Position numbers and translations under genes: made by a program. From Thermohalobaculum sediminis (GTDB lineage: Bacteria; Pseudomonadota; Alphaproteobacteria; Rhodobacterales; Rhodobacteraceae), in the NCBI RefSeq assembly GCF_023487995.1, contig NZ_JAMFKN010000005.1, forward strand, positions 266,141-330,140: DNA of 64,000 nucleotides, read 5' to 3'. Of this stretch, positions 1-10,374 are shown piece after piece (positions within the stretch are counted from its first letter, which is position 1; every line of letters begins with the position of its first letter). The notes beneath the pieces were generated by a model that saw only the letters and a program-made list of their open reading frames with translations, had not been told where the DNA came from and searched no databases.

Positions 1-15
1 CATGGCGCGGACGCC

Positions 16-2262
16 CTAGCCCGGCACATGCTCGAGGATCAGCGTGGCAAGCGGCGGCAGGGTGAGGCTGGCCGAGCAGGGCAGGCCATGCGAGGGCTCG
101 GCCAGCGCCTCGACCGCGCCCATGTTGCCGAGCCCCGCCCCGCCATAGTCGCGGGCGTCGGTGTTGAGACGCTCGGCCCAGTGGCCGGGCCGCGGCAGGC
201 CGATCCGCCAGTTCTCGCGCGGCACGGGGGTGAGGTTCGCGACGACCGCGACCGGCGGCGTTCCGGGCTCGCCGTATCTGAGCCAGGCGAGGACGGATTG
301 CTCGGACGCCGCCCCGTCGATCCACTGGAAGCCGTCGGCCCGCGCGTCGCGCTGGTGCAGCGCGGGCGCGGCGCGGTAGAGCCGGTTGAGGTCGGCCACC
401 AGCCGCCGCGCGCCGGCATGCAGCGGGTCCGAGAGCGCGCCCCAGTCGAGGCCCGCGTCGTGGTCCCACTCGGCCGCCTGCCCGAACTCCGAGCCCATGA
501 ACAGGAGCTTCTTGCCCGGGTGTCCCCACATGAAGCCGTAATAGGCCCGCAGGTTCGCGAATTTCTGCCAGCGGTCGCCCGGCATGCGGCCGAGGATCGA
601 GCCCTTGCCATGCACCACCTCGTCATGGCTGAGCGGCAGGATGAAGCGCTCGGAGAAGGCGTAGTGCAGGCCGAAGGTCATCCGGTCGTGGTGCCATCGG
701 CGATGCACCGGGTCCTCGGCCATGTAGGCCAGCGTGTCGTTCATCCAGCCCATGTTCCACTTGTAGCCGAAGCCGAGGCCGCCCTCGGCCTCGGGGGCGG
801 TGACGCCGGGCCAGGCGGTCGATTCCTCGGCGATGGTGAGCGCGCCGGGCACACGCGCGGCGACGGTCGCGTTCACACAGCGCAGGAAGTCGATGGCCTC
901 GAGGTTCTCGCGCCCGCCATGGATGTTGGGGACCCATTGGCCCGCAGCGCGCGAATAGTCGCGGTAGAGCATCGAGGCCACGGCGTCGACGCGCAGGCCG
1001 TCGACATGGTGCGCCTCGAGCCAGTAGAGCGCGTTGGCGATGAGGAAATTCGCGACCTCGCGCCGGCCATAATTGTAGATCAGCGTGTTCCAATCGGGGT
1101 GGAAGCCCTCGCGCGGGTCGGCATGCTCGTAGAGGTGGGTGCCGTCGAAGCGCGCGAGGCCGTGCGGGTCGGCCGGGAAGTGCCCCGGCACCCAGTCGAG
1201 GATGAGGCCGAGCCCCGCGTCGTGGCAGGCTTCGACAAAGCGGCGGAACCCCGCCACGTCGCCATGCCGCGCGGTCGGGGCGTAGAGACCGACCGGCTGG
1301 TAGCCCCACGAGCCGTCGAAGGGGTGCTCCGAGATCGGCATCAGTTCGAGATGGCTGAAGCCCATGCCGATCGCATAGGGCACGAGCTCGGTGGCGAGGC
1401 TCTCCCAGTCGGCGAAGCCCGTTCCCGGCGCGCGGCGCCACGAGGCGGCGTGGACCTCGTAGATCGACACGGGCGCGGCCACGTCGGCGCGCGCCGCGCG
1501 GGCGGCCATCCATTCGCCGTCGCGCCAGTCATACCCGCGCAGGTCGCGCACCACCGATGCCGTGGCGGGACGCAGTTCGGCCCCGAAGCCCACGGGGTCG
1601 GATTTGAGCGGAAGGAGCCGTCCGTCGGTGTCGAGGATCTCGAACATGTAGCGCATGCCCGCCTCGACGCCGGGCAGGAAGATCTCCCACACTCCGCTCG
1701 CGCCGAGGTGCCGCATGACATGGCGCCGCCCGTCCCAGCCGTTGAAATCGCCCACCACCGAGACGCGCCCCGCATTGGGCGCCCAGACGGCGAAGGCGGT
1801 TCCCTGCACCCCCAGATGGGAAATCGTGCGGGCGCCGAGCGAGGTCCAGAGCCGCAGATGCGTGCCTTCCCCGATGAAATGCAGGTCCTGCTCGCCCAAA
1901 GTCGGCGGGAAGCGGTGGGGCGGATCCTCGATCCATGTGTCGGGCCCGCGCCGCGCACGCAGGCGCCAGTCGGCGGGCGGGGCCGCGAGATGGGCGGCAA
2001 AGACGCCTGCCGAAGGGCCGGGTGCGAGGGTCGCAATGGGAGTGCCGTCGGGGGTGATCGCCTCGACGGTCTCGGCGCCGGGCAGGTAGGCGCGCAGCAC
2101 GAAGCTGTCATCGACGGCATGCAGCCCGAGCAGTGCGAAGGGCGCGCGATGCGTGCCCGCGACAATCGCGGCGGCTTCGGCGGAGGGGATCAGGGCGGCG
2201 GGATCGGGGCGGGTGCGGGCGATGACGGGCTCCCTGCGGGGCGTTCGGGGCGCGCGAGCCAT
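16..2262 (-). CDS. glgB: 1,4-alpha-glucan (glycogen) branching enzyme
   Basis: Makes alpha-1,6 branches in glycogen by cutting and transferring alpha-1,4 glucan segments; GH13 family, cytoplasmic. The 748-residue product has the N-terminal branching-enzyme modules followed by the TIM barrel. The catalytic set is visible: nucleophile Asp in [10 protein letters not shown] near residue 427, acid/base Glu in IAEEST near 475, and the His-Asp of [12 protein letters not shown] near 544. The open frame runs further upstream to 2340, but the ATG at 2262 (MARAPRTP) with AGGG just before it gives the usual family length. An ATG on the same strand lies at positions 3-1, 13 nt past the stop, so another gene probably follows outside the window; glgC is a common partner, but that is inference. 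The gene lies 90 nt after the ABC permease genes on the same strand. Confidence 0.95.
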   Translation of the reverse strand: MARAPRTPRREPVIARTRPDPAALIPSAEAAAIVAGTHRAPFALLGLHAVDDSFVLRAYLPGAETVEAITPDGTPIATLAPGPSAGVFAAHLAAPPADWRLRARRGPDTWIEDPPHRFPPTLGEQDLHFIGEGTHLRLWTSLGARTISHLGVQGTAFAVWAPNAGRVSVVGDFNGWDGRRHVMRHLGASGVWEIFLPGVEAGMRYMFEILDTDGRLLPLKSDPVGFGAELRPATASVVRDLRGYDWRDGEWMAARAARADVAAPVSIYEVHAASWRRAPGTGFADWESLATELVPYAIGMGFSHLELMPISEHPFDGSWGYQPVGLYAPTARHGDVAGFRRFVEACHDAGLGLILDWVPGHFPADPHGLARFDGTHLYEHADPREGFHPDWNTLIYNYGRREVANFLIANALYWLEAHHVDGLRVDAVASMLYRDYSRAAGQWVPNIHGGRENLEAIDFLRCVNATVAARVPGALTIAEESTAWPGVTAPEAEGGLGFGYKWNMGWMNDTLAYMAEDPVHRRWHHDRMTFGLHYAFSERFILPLSHDEVVHGKGSILGRMPGDRWQKFANLRAYYGFMWGHPGKKLLFMGSEFGQAAEWDHDAGLDWGALSDPLHAGARRLVADLNRLYRAAPALHQRDARADGFQWIDGAASEQSVLAWLRYGEPGTPPVAVVANLTPVPRENWRIGLPRPGHWAERLNTDARDYGGAGLGNMGAVEALAEPSHGLPCSASLTLPPLATLILEHVPG

Positions 2263-2352
2263 GGACCCTACCGGACTTGACGGGCCGGGGCTCGGGCGCG
2301 CTGCTCGGACTGAGTTTAGGGTTTTGCGCCGCCGATGCAAACCGGGCGGGGC

Positions 2353-3165
2353 CTACTTGCCCTGACCCGCTACATGCTCGCCGTCGCGGGTGAGGTAGTA
2401 GGCCGCGAGGATTGGCAGGAAGGTCACCAGCACCACCGCCACCGCCACCACGTTGGTGACCGGGCGCTGGCGCGGGCGCACCAGCTCCTCCAGCATCCAG
2501 ATCGGCAGGGTCTGCTGCTGCCCGGCGGTGAAGGTCGTCACGATCACCTCGTCGAAACTGAGCGCGAAGGCGAGCATTCCCCCGGCAAGCAGCGCGCTGC
2601 CGATATTGGGCAGGACAACGTGACGGAAGGTCTGGAACCCGTCGGCGCCAAGGTCCATCGACGCCTCGATCAGCGAGCCCGAGAGCCGCCGGAAGCGCGC
2701 GACCGCGTTGTTGTAGACCACGACGACGCAAAAGGTCGCGTGGCCCAGGATGATGGTCCAGGTCGAGAACGGGATCTCGGCGATCGAGAAGGCGGACCTC
2801 AGCGCGATGCCGGTGATGATGCCCGGCAGCGCGATCGGCAGGATGACCAGCAGGGACACCGTCTCGCGCCCGAAGAAGCGCGAGCGCGACACGGCCGCCG
2901 CGCAGAGCGTGCCGAGCACCAGCGCGATCGCGGTCGAGACCGCCGCGACCTTGAGCGAGAGCCCCAGCGCCGCCCAGACGTCCGGCCGACCCCAGGCGAC
3001 GGCAAACCATTTCAGCGTCAGGCCCGGCGGCGGGAACTGGTAGCTCTTGTCCTCGGTGGTGAAGGCATAGAGGAAGATCAGCAGGATCGGCAGGTGCAGG
3101 AACGCAAGCCCCCCCGCCGCCGCGAGCGTGAGGCCAAGAGGCGCGCGGCGTCCGTCAGAGCGCAT
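2353..3165 (-). CDS. ABC transporter permease, PotC/YdcV-like
   Basis: Inner-membrane permease of a spermidine/putrescine-type importer, 270 residues with about six hydrophobic segments. The BPD_transp_1 coupling motif is visible as [20 protein letters not shown] (residues roughly 180-200), the loop that docks on the ATPase. The ATG at 3165 ([11 protein letters not shown]) was chosen because it overlaps the stop of the upstream permease by 11 nt, the usual operon geometry; the longer open frame to 3276 lies inside that gene. It is the last gene of the binding protein - ATPase - permease - permease operon. Substrate is not determined by sequence; polyamine or a related small cation is a family-level guess. 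Confidence 0.9.
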   Translation of the reverse strand: MRSDGRRAPLGLTLAAAGGLAFLHLPILLIFLYAFTTEDKSYQFPPPGLTLKWFAVAWGRPDVWAALGLSLKVAAVSTAIALVLGTLCAAAVSRSRFFGRETVSLLVILPIALPGIITGIALRSAFSIAEIPFSTWTIILGHATFCVVVVYNNAVARFRRLSGSLIEASMDLGADGFQTFRHVVLPNIGSALLAGGMLAFALSFDEVIVTTFTAGQQQTLPIWMLEELVRPRQRPVTNVVAVAVVLVTFLPILAAYYLTRDGEHVAGQGK

Positions 3166-4099
3166 CGAAGGCCCCCTGACGCTTTGCCATCCACAGGTAG
3201 ACGCCCATGATGACGATCGGCACCACGGTAAAGGCCGCGGCCAGCGGGATGTTCCCCGCCGTGCCCTGATGGGCATAGACCGCCTGCCCGATGAACAGCC
3301 GCGACGAGCCCACGATCTGCGGGATGATGTAGTCGCCCAGCGTGAGCGAGAAGGTGAAGATCGAGCCCGCCACCACGCCGGGCAGCGCCAGCGGCAGGAT
3401 CACGGTGGCAAGCGCTTGGCCGGGCGTGGCGCCGAGGTCGCCCGAGGCCTCGATGAGCGAGGCGGGGACACGCTCGAGCGCCGCCTGCATCGGCAGGATC
3501 ATGAAGGGCAGCCAGACATAGAGGAACACTAGGAAGGTGCCGATGTAGCTCACCGACAGCGAAGTGCCCCCGATCACCGGGACGGAAAGCAGCAGCTCCA
3601 GCACCGGCATCAGCCCCAGCCCGTCGAGGATGTAGGTGAGGATCCCCTCCTTCGCGAGGATCAGTTTCCAAGCATAGACCTTGACCAGATAGCTCGACCA
3701 GAGCGGCAGCATCACGCCCAGATAGAACAGCGCCTTCCACCGTCCCCGCGCATAGCGCGCCGCGAAATAGGCGATCGGAAAGGCGAGGATCGCGGCCGCG
3801 ACCGTCACGGCGGCGGCCATCGTCACGGTGCGGATGATGATGTCGAAATTCGCCGGGCGCAGCAGCTCGCCATAGGTCTTGAGCGTGAGCTCTCGCACGA
3901 TCAGGCCCGAGAACTCGTCGATCGAGAAGAAGCTTTGCAGGAGGAGCGCGAACAGCGAGCCGAGATAGACGATGCCGAGCCACAGCATCGGCGGCGTCAG
4001 CATCAGGAACAGGGTGAGGCCCGGACGGCGCCACAGCGCGTCGGCGGTGCGGGCGGCGAGGCCCGGGCGGGGGGCGGCGAGGGCTGCGGGCGCGGCCAT
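3155..4099 (-). CDS. ABC transporter permease, PotB/YdcU-like
   Basis: First inner-membrane permease of the polyamine-type importer, 314 residues. A basic N-terminus precedes a first membrane span ([20 protein letters not shown]) and about five more. The EAA coupling loop reads [20 protein letters not shown] in the C-terminal half. The start at 4099 ([13 protein letters not shown]) forms a TGATG junction with the ATPase stop, so translation is probably coupled. The open frame continues upstream to 5140, but that part is antisense-like shadow of the ATPase gene. It should form a heterodimer with the product of the next gene. Confidence 0.9.
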   Translation of the reverse strand: MAAPAALAAPRPGLAARTADALWRRPGLTLFLMLTPPMLWLGIVYLGSLFALLLQSFFSIDEFSGLIVRELTLKTYGELLRPANFDIIIRTVTMAAAVTVAAAILAFPIAYFAARYARGRWKALFYLGVMLPLWSSYLVKVYAWKLILAKEGILTYILDGLGLMPVLELLLSVPVIGGTSLSVSYIGTFLVFLYVWLPFMILPMQAALERVPASLIEASGDLGATPGQALATVILPLALPGVVAGSIFTFSLTLGDYIIPQIVGSSRLFIGQAVYAHQGTAGNIPLAAAFTVVPIVIMGVYLWMAKRQGAFDAL

Positions 4100-5091
4100 C
4101 AGCCAGCCTCCATCGGGTGGAGGGCGGCCGGGTCCCAGTCGAGCCCCACCGCCTCGCCCGGCGTGGGGGCGGGGCGCCCCGCGGGCAGCAGCGCCGCGAG
4201 CGTCGCCCCCTCGACCGCCACGCCGATGCGGGTGGCGGCTCCCAGATAACGCAGCCCGGCGACCGTGCCGGAGACCCGTCCCGCACCGGGCGCGGTGAGG
4301 CGCAGCGCCTCGGGCCGCAGGCTCGCCCAGGCCTCGGGGCCGCCCAGCGCGCGCGTGAGTGCGGGCGGCAGCACGTTCGACGATCCCACGAAATCGGCGA
4401 CGAAGCGGGTGCGGGGCCGGTCGTAGATCTGCTGCGGCGTGCCGACCTGCACGATCCGGCCCTCGTTGAACACGGCGACCCGGTCGGCCATCGACAGCGC
4501 CTCGCCCTGGTCGTGGGTGACGAAGACGAAGGTGATGCCGAGGCTTTGCTGGAGAGCCTTCAGCTCCTCCTGCATCTGCTCGCGGAGCTTGAGGTCGAGC
4601 GCGCCCAAGGGCTCGTCGAGCAGCAGCACCCGGGGGCGGTTCACCAGCGCGCGCGCGAGCGCCACGCGCTGGCGCTGCCCGCCCGAGAGCGCCGCCGGGC
4701 GGCGCGCGCCATAGCCCGCGAGCTTGACCATCGCGAGTGCCTCCTCGGCCCGGGCATGGCGTTCGGCGCGCGGGACCTTCCGCACCATCAGCCCATAGGC
4801 GACGTTGTCCAGCACGTTCAGGTGCGGGAACAGCGCGTAGTCCTGGAACACCGTGTTGACGTTGCGCCGGTAGGGCGGCACGCCCTCGGCAGTCTCGCCG
4901 AAGATCTCGATATGGCCCGCGCTCGGCTGCTCGAAGCCGGCGATGAGGCGCAGGCAGGTGGTCTTGCCCGAGCCCGAGGGGCCGAGCATGCCGAAGAACT
5001 CGCCCTCGGCAATGTCGAGGTCGACCGCGTCGACGGCGCGGACAGGGCCGAAATGGCGCGAGACCTGTCGGAAGAGGACGGCTGTGGTCAT
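4099..5091 (-). CDS. ABC transporter ATP-binding protein, PotA-like
   Basis: ATPase subunit of the polyamine-type importer, 330 residues. Walker A GPSGSGKT is at residues 37-44, the Q-loop Gln at 83, signature LSGGQ at 135-139, Walker B VLLLDEP at 155-161 and the H-loop in [13 protein letters not shown]. The C-terminal third is a TOBE-like regulatory extension (…[12 protein letters not shown]…), as in PotA/UgpC-type subunits. It overlaps the next permease by one base (TGATG). A 193-nt gap holding GC-rich palindromes separates it from the upstream binding-protein gene, which may let the binding protein be made in excess. Confidence 0.93.
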   Translation of the reverse strand: MTTAVLFRQVSRHFGPVRAVDAVDLDIAEGEFFGMLGPSGSGKTTCLRLIAGFEQPSAGHIEIFGETAEGVPPYRRNVNTVFQDYALFPHLNVLDNVAYGLMVRKVPRAERHARAEEALAMVKLAGYGARRPAALSGGQRQRVALARALVNRPRVLLLDEPLGALDLKLREQMQEELKALQQSLGITFVFVTHDQGEALSMADRVAVFNEGRIVQVGTPQQIYDRPRTRFVADFVGSSNVLPPALTRALGGPEAWASLRPEALRLTAPGAGRVSGTVAGLRYLGAATRIGVAVEGATLAALLPAGRPAPTPGEAVGLDWDPAALHPMEAG

Positions 5092-5114
5092 GGCGCTCCG
5101 GGCGGCAGGGATGC

Positions 5115-5234
5115 GCGCCCCGGGTGTGATCCGGGGCCACGATGGGGATCGCGAGGCCCCGGTTCGGGCCCGGGGCAGCGGGGAGCAGGGGCCGGAGCCA
5201 CCTGCGGGAGGCCCCGGGTCACGCCCGGGGCTGT
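5115..5234. repeat. three GC-rich intergenic palindromes between binding-protein and ATPase genes
   Basis: The 193-nt gap 5092-5284 holds three imperfect palindromes of one family at about 5115-5139, 5151-5180 and 5207-5234. Each has CCCCGG and CCGGGG arms around a 6-9 nt centre. The middle copy carries the oriented flanks GCGAGG and CAGCG seen in other copies (35585, 48731, 58953, 59001, 59058). In the mRNA of the minus-strand operon they would fold into strong hairpins just after the binding-protein stop codon. There is no U-tract, so they are not simple terminators. Confidence 0.75.
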
Positions 5235-5284
5235 GCAGATCGACGCCGGCGCCGGATCCGGCAAGCCCCGGGTTGCGTGGTGTC

Positions 5285-6442
5285 TCAGCGCCCGCCGATC
5301 ACGCCGATATAGTCCGACACCCAGCGGTAATAGGGGACGCAGGTGCCCTGGCTCGCGCAGTTCGACACTGGCGTGGTCCAGAAGCGGATCTTCTCGAAAT
5401 CCTCCATCCCGTTCGTCTTGCAGCCCTCGGCGGTCTGCATGCCGCGCCCGTCGGTGCAGGCGGCCGGCACGCTGGGGTTGGCGCCGAACCAGACCGAGAG
5501 ATCGCTTTGCAGATTCGAGCTGAGCGTGTGCTCCATCCACATGTAGGCGCAGTTGGGGTGGGCCGCGTCGGCATGCATCATGGTGGTGTCGGCCCAGCCG
5601 GTCGCGCCCTCGGCCGGAATGGTCGAGGCGATGGGCTGGCCTTCCGAGGCCAGCAGGTTGACCTGGAACGGCCACGAGCCCGAGGCGACCACGCCCTCGT
5701 TCTTGAAGTCGTCGATCTGGATGAAGGCGTCGTGCCAGTAGCGGCTGACCAGCTTGCGCTGCTGGCGCAAGAGGTCGAGCGCGGCGGCATACTGCGCCTC
5801 GTTCAGCTCGTAGGGGCTCGTGATGCCGAGGTCGGGCTTGTGCGCCATCAGGTAGAGCGCGGCGTCTGCGATGTGGATCGGGCCGTCATAGGCCTGCACG
5901 CGCCCGGCATTCGGCTTGCCGTCGGGCAGGTCCATCGGCTCGAACACGACGTTCCAGCTGGTCGGCGCCTCGGGGAACACGTTGGCGTTGTACATCAGCA
6001 CGTTCGGGCCCCACATGTAGGGCGTGCCGTAATGCACGCCGCCCACCGTGTGCCATGGCGCGCTCTCGAGCCGCGGGTCGAGCGTGGCCCAGCTCGGGAT
6101 CAGCGTGGGGTTGACGGGCTGCACCCGCTTGCCGGCGATCAGCCTGAGCGAGGCATCGCCCGAGGCGGTGACGAGGTCGAAGCCCCCTTCGTTCATCAGC
6201 GCCACCATCTCGTCCGAGGTGTTGGCGGTCTTGACGTTCACCTTGCAGCCGGTCGCCGCCTCGAACTTCGTCACCCAGTCGAAGGACTTGTCGGTCTCGC
6301 CGCGCTCGATGTAGCCGGGCCAGGCGACGATATCGACCTGCCCCTCGCCGGGGCCCAGGGCCTGGAGCATCTCGGCCGCGCCGGCCGGGATGGTGAGCGC
6401 GAGCGCGATCACCGCCGCGCAGCTTGCCGTCAAACGTGTCAT
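5285..6442 (-). CDS. ABC transporter substrate-binding protein, PotD/YdcS-like
   Basis: Periplasmic binding protein of the polyamine-type importer, 385 residues. A signal peptide ([23 protein letters not shown]) is followed by a PotD/SBP_bac fold; the phrases [31 protein letters not shown] and [16 protein letters not shown] are typical of the YdcS-type branch. Several C-terminal Cys pairs suggest disulfides. The start at 6442 follows a good GGGGAGAG ribosome site; the open frame to 6856 would place about 140 residues before the signal peptide and was rejected. It is the first gene of the importer operon. Confidence 0.92.
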   Translation of the reverse strand: MTRLTASCAAVIALALTIPAGAAEMLQALGPGEGQVDIVAWPGYIERGETDKSFDWVTKFEAATGCKVNVKTANTSDEMVALMNEGGFDLVTASGDASLRLIAGKRVQPVNPTLIPSWATLDPRLESAPWHTVGGVHYGTPYMWGPNVLMYNANVFPEAPTSWNVVFEPMDLPDGKPNAGRVQAYDGPIHIADAALYLMAHKPDLGITSPYELNEAQYAAALDLLRQQRKLVSRYWHDAFIQIDDFKNEGVVASGSWPFQVNLLASEGQPIASTIPAEGATGWADTTMMHADAAHPNCAYMWMEHTLSSNLQSDLSVWFGANPSVPAACTDGRGMQTAEGCKTNGMEDFEKIRFWTTPVSNCASQGTCVPYYRWVSDYIGVIGGR

Positions 6443-6788
6443 GTCGTGCTCTCCCCGGAGCGTCTTGTCGTTGTTGCGCGGCCCCCCTGGCCGCCGGCGC
6501 GAAGTATGCGCCGCGGTGTTCGCGTTGAGGAACAGAAAAATCACCGCCCGGAACCTTGCCGTCCAAAACGTGAGCCTGCCGGACCAGAAGGCGGCCAGGC
6601 CGCTTCGGACGACCGCCCGGCGCGTGCTCGGAGCCGGGCGCTTGCACGGGCCGCGCGCCTGCACCCATATTGCCGCCGTGGCGGCCAGCTTGCGGCCGCG
6701 CGGAACCTTGGGGGGGCTTGACTTCCCGCCCGCCCGCCCGCAGGGCAGGGGATGGGTGGCTGTCGCTGCGGCCTGAGCGGATGAGCGC
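6443..6788. other. divergent intergenic region, no gene seen
   Basis: 346 nt between the binding-protein gene (minus) and the phosphatase gene (plus). It should contain the promoters of both. I see the ribosome site of the binding-protein gene near 6450-6457 and a slightly less GC-rich stretch around 6515-6570, but no promoter hexamers I would defend. An open frame on the plus strand (6390-6776) has no family features and looks like chance. Confidence 0.6.
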
Positions 6789-7577
6789 ATGGTTTTCGGA
6801 CTGATCGACAGGTTGAAGGGGCGCCGGGCGCCTGCGCCGATCGTCTCGGTGCCCAACGTCGCCGGCCGGATCTACGCCATCGGCGACGTTCATGGCGCGG
6901 CCGAGCTGCTCGAGCGGATGGTCGCCCGGATCCTGGCCGAGTGCCGCGCCGACGGGCAGCGCGCGACCCTGGTGATGATGGGCGACTACATCGATCGCGG
7001 CGATTCCAGCCGCGCCGCGCTCGACCTCGTGGCGAGCCTCGACGAGGCCGCGGAACTCGACCCGATCCTGCTGCGCGGCAATCACGAGGCGATGCTGCTC
7101 GACTTCATCGAGGGCCGCGCCAGCGCCACCCGATGGTTGCAGTTCGGCGGCCTGCAGACGTTGCTCAGCTATGGGGTCGGGGGCCTCGGAGCGATCGGCG
7201 CTGGCCGGGGCGACGCGGCCGAGCGGGACCTGCGCGCGGCGCTGACCGAGGCGATGGGCCCCCATCTCGGCCTGCTGCGCGGCCTTGCGTCCAGCCACCA
7301 GTCGGGGAACGTGCTGTTCGCCCATGCCGGGGCGCATCCCGACCTGCCCTTCGAGCTTCAGCCCGAGCGCGCGCTGATATGGGGTGCGCCTGACTTCCTC
7401 GATCGCCCCCGGGCCGATGGCCGCTGGGTGGTCCACGGCCACTACGTGGTCGATGCGCCGCAGGCGGCGGACAGCCGCATCGCCATCGACACTGGCGCCT
7501 ATTTCTCGCAGCGCCTCACCGCCGTCCGGCTGGACGGCGGGCGGCTCGATTTCCTGACCGAGGCCCTCGACGGCTGA
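6789..7577 (+). CDS. PP2A-like serine/threonine phosphatase / metallophosphoesterase
   Basis: Calcineurin-like metallophosphoesterase of the bacterial PrpA/ApaH-like group, 262 residues, probably cytoplasmic. The metal-binding blocks appear in order: GDVHG (32-36), GDYIDRG (near 66-72), LRGNHE (near 96-101), a late HAG and VVHGHY. Length and motif spacing fit protein phosphatase 1-type enzymes of alphaproteobacteria. The substrate could be a phosphoprotein or a dinucleoside polyphosphate; sequence alone does not decide. The start is weakly supported: only GAGCG precedes it, and an ATG at 6781 is out of frame and closes after a few codons. It converges on the export lipoprotein gene with a 26-nt gap. 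Confidence 0.9.
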   Translation: MVFGLIDRLKGRRAPAPIVSVPNVAGRIYAIGDVHGAAELLERMVARILAECRADGQRATLVMMGDYIDRGDSSRAALDLVASLDEAAELDPILLRGNHEAMLLDFIEGRASATRWLQFGGLQTLLSYGVGGLGAIGAGRGDAAERDLRAALTEAMGPHLGLLRGLASSHQSGNVLFAHAGAHPDLPFELQPERALIWGAPDFLDRPRADGRWVVHGHYVVDAPQAADSRIAIDTGAYFSQRLTAVRLDGGRLDFLTEALDG

Positions 7578-7603
7578 CGCGCGCGCCGGGGCCGCGGCCC
7601 GCG

Positions 7604-9019
7604 TCAGTTGTTCGCCACGTTCGCGGCCTGCAGGAAGATCTGCGGCAGGATCTGGCTGATCACCCGGTTCCACGAGGTGATCGGCTGCTCGGCGACAAAG
7701 ACGACATCGTTGGGGTGCATCTCGAGGCGGGTCGCCGCGGCGAGGTTGACCGCGTTCTCGGCGTCGAGATGGTAGGCCACCAGCTTGCCCGCGAGGCGCG
7801 GGTCGCTGGCCACCCGGATCACGTAGATCTCGGAGAAGTCGGCGGTCTCGATCTCGAGGCCCTGCACATCCTTGTGGAACATCACCTCGGCGAGGCTCGC
7901 CTTGCGCTCGAACGGCAGGGCCACACGCTGTGCCCGCCGCACCTCGCCGGTGACATAGGCATAGGGCTGCTCGGCCGCGCCCAGCTCGAGCCGCTTCTCG
8001 AAGATCGCGCGCTCGGCGGCCAGGCGCTCGAGCTCGTTGCTCTGGACCTGCGAGATGACGTTGGTCATGGTCAGCGCGCTCTGGGTCTGCTGGATCTGCG
8101 TCTGGCGCAGGGCGAGCTGCTGGTCGAAGAAGAGCTGGGCGGCGGTTTCGCTGAACTCCGATATCACCTGCACGCTGTCGCCGTCCCTGAGCACGACCTG
8201 GCGGACGGCGGGGTCGGACAGGAAGCGCTCGCCGGCGATCTGATAGACCTCGTTGCCGCGGAACAGCTGGACCTTTGCGACCGAGGGATCGCTCACCTTG
8301 AGCCCACCCGCCGCCTGGATCGCCTCGTGCAGGTGCAGCGGCGTCAGGGTGATCGGCACGAGCTGGGGCGAGGCCACCTCGCCGCCCACCGCGATGCGTT
8401 GCGAGTTGAACTCGGCCACCTCGAGCGAGAAGGACGGGTCGATCCCCGCGCCCACCAGCGCGCGGAAGATCGCCGCCTCGGCGTCCGGCGTGGTGAGGCC
8501 GCCGATCTGCACGCGGCCGACATCGGGAATCGCGATGCTGCCGTCGTCCTGCACGACATAGCCCTGGCGCTTGGCCTGCGCGTTGATCAGCGCCGGCAGG
8601 TCATTGAGCGACGCCGAGGCGTTCACCGACAGCAGCACCACGTCGGCGGGGCCGATCCGGTAGGGTTGCGGCGCCTCGATCGGCGGGAAGCGGTCGGCGA
8701 TGAAGGCGGGCCGGCGTTCCGGCAGGAACTGCGGCTCGGGCGGCGGGACCAGGTTCTCGGGCAGCGAGGTGCGGACCGCGTTGCGCGTGCGCTCGGCTAC
8801 GCCGGGCTGGAAGGCCATCGGCAGCCGCTCGGGCACGTAGGGCACGAGATTGGCGGCGCGGGCGCTTTCCTCGGTCAGGCGGACGACCTCGACATCGTAG
8901 TCCGTCCCCGATGCCTGGCCCAGCGGCGAGCCGTCGCGCACCTGGGGCGCGGTATAGACCACGCCGCATCCCGCCATGCCCAGGGCGAGCATGACCGGCA
9001 CCAATCCCCGCATCGCCAT
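7604..9019 (-). CDS. polysaccharide export outer-membrane lipoprotein, Wza/GfcE-like
   Basis: Likely outer-membrane lipoprotein for exopolysaccharide export, 471 residues. The N-terminus has a lipoprotein signal (MAMRGLVPVMLALGMAGC, lipid Cys 18). A polysaccharide-export (Poly_export) domain follows (YRIGPADVVLLSVNA…DDGSIAIPDVGRVQIGGLT), then SLBB-type repeats (RIAVGGEVASPQLVPI, YAYVTGEVRRAQRVALP). A probable coiled coil (FFDQQLALRQTQIQQTQS…ELERLAAERAIFEKRLEL) sits between them. The start at 9019 has GGGGGAG six nt upstream; the longer frame to 9883 overlaps the amidase gene and was rejected. No glycosyltransferase genes are nearby, so this is an orphan export component. Confidence 0.88.
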   Translation of the reverse strand: MAMRGLVPVMLALGMAGCGVVYTAPQVRDGSPLGQASGTDYDVEVVRLTEESARAANLVPYVPERLPMAFQPGVAERTRNAVRTSLPENLVPPPEPQFLPERRPAFIADRFPPIEAPQPYRIGPADVVLLSVNASASLNDLPALINAQAKRQGYVVQDDGSIAIPDVGRVQIGGLTTPDAEAAIFRALVGAGIDPSFSLEVAEFNSQRIAVGGEVASPQLVPITLTPLHLHEAIQAAGGLKVSDPSVAKVQLFRGNEVYQIAGERFLSDPAVRQVVLRDGDSVQVISEFSETAAQLFFDQQLALRQTQIQQTQSALTMTNVISQVQSNELERLAAERAIFEKRLELGAAEQPYAYVTGEVRRAQRVALPFERKASLAEVMFHKDVQGLEIETADFSEIYVIRVASDPRLAGKLVAYHLDAENAVNLAAATRLEMHPNDVVFVAEQPITSWNRVISQILPQIFLQAANVANN

Positions 9020-9160
9020 CGGCGTCTCCCCCACCTCGCAAGGATGAACTTCCCTCGCTAACGTCCTAGCATCGGGCTTGGTTCGGGTTAAGCGCGAAAT
9101 CGCGCGCCTGATTCGGGGGCGATCTTTGCGCGGGCGGCGTGACCTCGATGTCACGGCGGG

Positions 9161-9943
9161 ATGAGAGCGAGAACGATGATGGCAGGCGCCGGAGCGGCCG
9201 TCCCGGAGTGGCGGCCCAGCCCCAATCACGGGACGCGGCGGGGCGGCGCGCGGCCGGACATGGTTGTGCTCCACTACACCGGCATGACCGACTGCGCCGC
9301 CGCGATCGAGCGGCTGTGCGACCCGTCGGCCGAGGTCAGCGCGCATTACGCGATCGACCTCGGCGGTCGCGTCCTTGCCCTGGTCCCCGAGGAAGCGCGG
9401 GCCTGGCATGCTGGCGTCGCCGGCTGGGGCGGCGTCTCGGATGTCAATTCGCACTCGATCGGCATCGAGATCGTCAACCCCGGCCACGAGCTCGGCTATC
9501 CGCCCTTCGCCGAGCCGCAGATGGCCGCGCTCGAGCGGCTGCTGGGCGACATCGTCGCGCGGCACGCCATCCGGCCCGAGCGCGTGCTGGGCCACGCCTG
9601 CGTCGCGCCCGGCCGCAAGCGCGATCCGGGCGAGAAGTTCGACTGGCGCCGGCTCGCGCTGCTGGGACTTTCCATCTGGCTCGACCCCGCGCCCGGCCCC
9701 GACGGCAACCTGCCCGCCGATGCCGAGGCGTTCCGGCGGGAAGCGCGGCGCTTCGGTTACCCGGTCGCGGCGGGGCAGGGATGGGATGCCGCATTGCTGG
9801 CGGTGTGGCAGGCCTTCGCCATGCGCTTCCTGCCGGCGGCGGCGGCCGCGCATGCCGCGCCGACCCGCGCCGGGCTGCGCCATCTCGAGCGGCTGGCCGC
9901 ACGCTGGCCGGCCGCCGCCGCCGGGCAGGCCGAGGCGGATTGA
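9161..9943 (+). CDS. N-acetylmuramoyl-L-alanine amidase, Ami_2 (AmpD-like)
   Basis: Zinc amidase that removes peptides from muramyl residues, 260 residues. The Ami_2 core is clear: first zinc His in VVLHYTGM near residue 38, catalytic-face motif NSHSIGIEIVNPG, and the second ligand region VLGHACVAPGRKRDPGEKFDW with the catalytic Lys/Asp environment. No signal peptide, as in AmpD-type recycling enzymes. ATG 9161 was kept, but ATG 9176 (after GAGAGCGAGA) is equally plausible. The gene ends within the -35 box of rnpB, and the mra cluster follows, so it sits among cell-wall genes. Confidence 0.9.
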   Translation: MRARTMMAGAGAAVPEWRPSPNHGTRRGGARPDMVVLHYTGMTDCAAAIERLCDPSAEVSAHYAIDLGGRVLALVPEEARAWHAGVAGWGGVSDVNSHSIGIEIVNPGHELGYPPFAEPQMAALERLLGDIVARHAIRPERVLGHACVAPGRKRDPGEKFDWRRLALLGLSIWLDPAPGPDGNLPADAEAFRREARRFGYPVAAGQGWDAALLAVWQAFAMRFLPAAAAAHAAPTRAGLRHLERLAARWPAAAAGQAEAD

Positions 9944-9967
9944 CGTGCGCCCCGCGCCCGCTTACCT
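9940..9967 (+). promoter_or_regulatory. rnpB promoter
   Basis: TTGACG at 9940-9945, a 16-nt spacer and TTACCT at 9962-9967 lie immediately before the RNase P RNA. The -35 box overlaps the stop codon of the amidase gene. Predicted transcription start is about 9972-9974, matching the paired 5' end of the RNA. Confidence 0.6.
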
Positions 9968-9971
9968 GAGG

Positions 9972-10374
9972 GATGCGGGCGATCGGATGGCCGCGCCGCC
10001 GCGCGAGCGGGGGTGAGGAAAGTCCGGGCTCCACGGAGGAACGGTGCCGGGTAACGCCCGGCGGAGGAGGGGCTCCGGTCCCGAACTCCAGGGAAAGCGC
10101 CACAGAGATCAGACCGCCTCGGCTGCGGCCGCGGCAAGGGTGAAACGGCGAGGTAAGAGCTCACCGCATCCCCGGCAACGGGGATGGCACGGCAAGCCCC
10201 ACCGGGAGCAAGGTCAGATAGGGACGACAGGGGCCTCGGCGCCCCGGGGCCGCCTCCGGCCCGTCGTCCGGGTAGACCGCACGAGGCCGCGGGCGACCGC
10301 GGTCCCAGATGAATGGCCATCGCCACGCGCCCAAGGGCGTGCGGCACAGAACCCGGCTTACGGATCGCCCGCAC
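9972..10374 (+). ncRNA. rnpB: RNase P RNA (M1-type, type A)
   Basis: Catalytic RNA that trims 5' leaders of tRNA precursors. Diagnostic conserved blocks are present: GAGGAAAGTCCGGGCTCCAC at about 10013, the P8/P10 region with GGGTGAAACGGCGAGGTAAG and GAGCTCACCGC near 10138-10166, and ACAGAACCCGGCTTAC near 10346-10361. The ends pair (TGCGGGCGATC at 9974-9984 with GATCGCCCGCA at 10363-10373), forming helix P1 and fixing the length at about 400 nt, usual for this class. A GC-rich hairpin near 10231-10270 corresponds to an extended P12-type arm. No U-tract terminator follows. Confidence 0.97.

Noticed and set aside
1..3. Start of a downstream gene (glgC) at the left edge
   Set aside because: Only an ATG on the minus strand is visible, so it is mentioned with glgB but not called as a feature.
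28..2280. A 750-codon plus-strand frame over glgB
   Set aside because: Antisense shadow of the branching enzyme; no domain, and composition is Arg/Gly/Val biased as expected from third-position GC.
6390..6776. 128-codon plus-strand frame in the phosphatase upstream region
   Set aside because: Overlaps the binding-protein start antisense, has no ribosome site and no family features.
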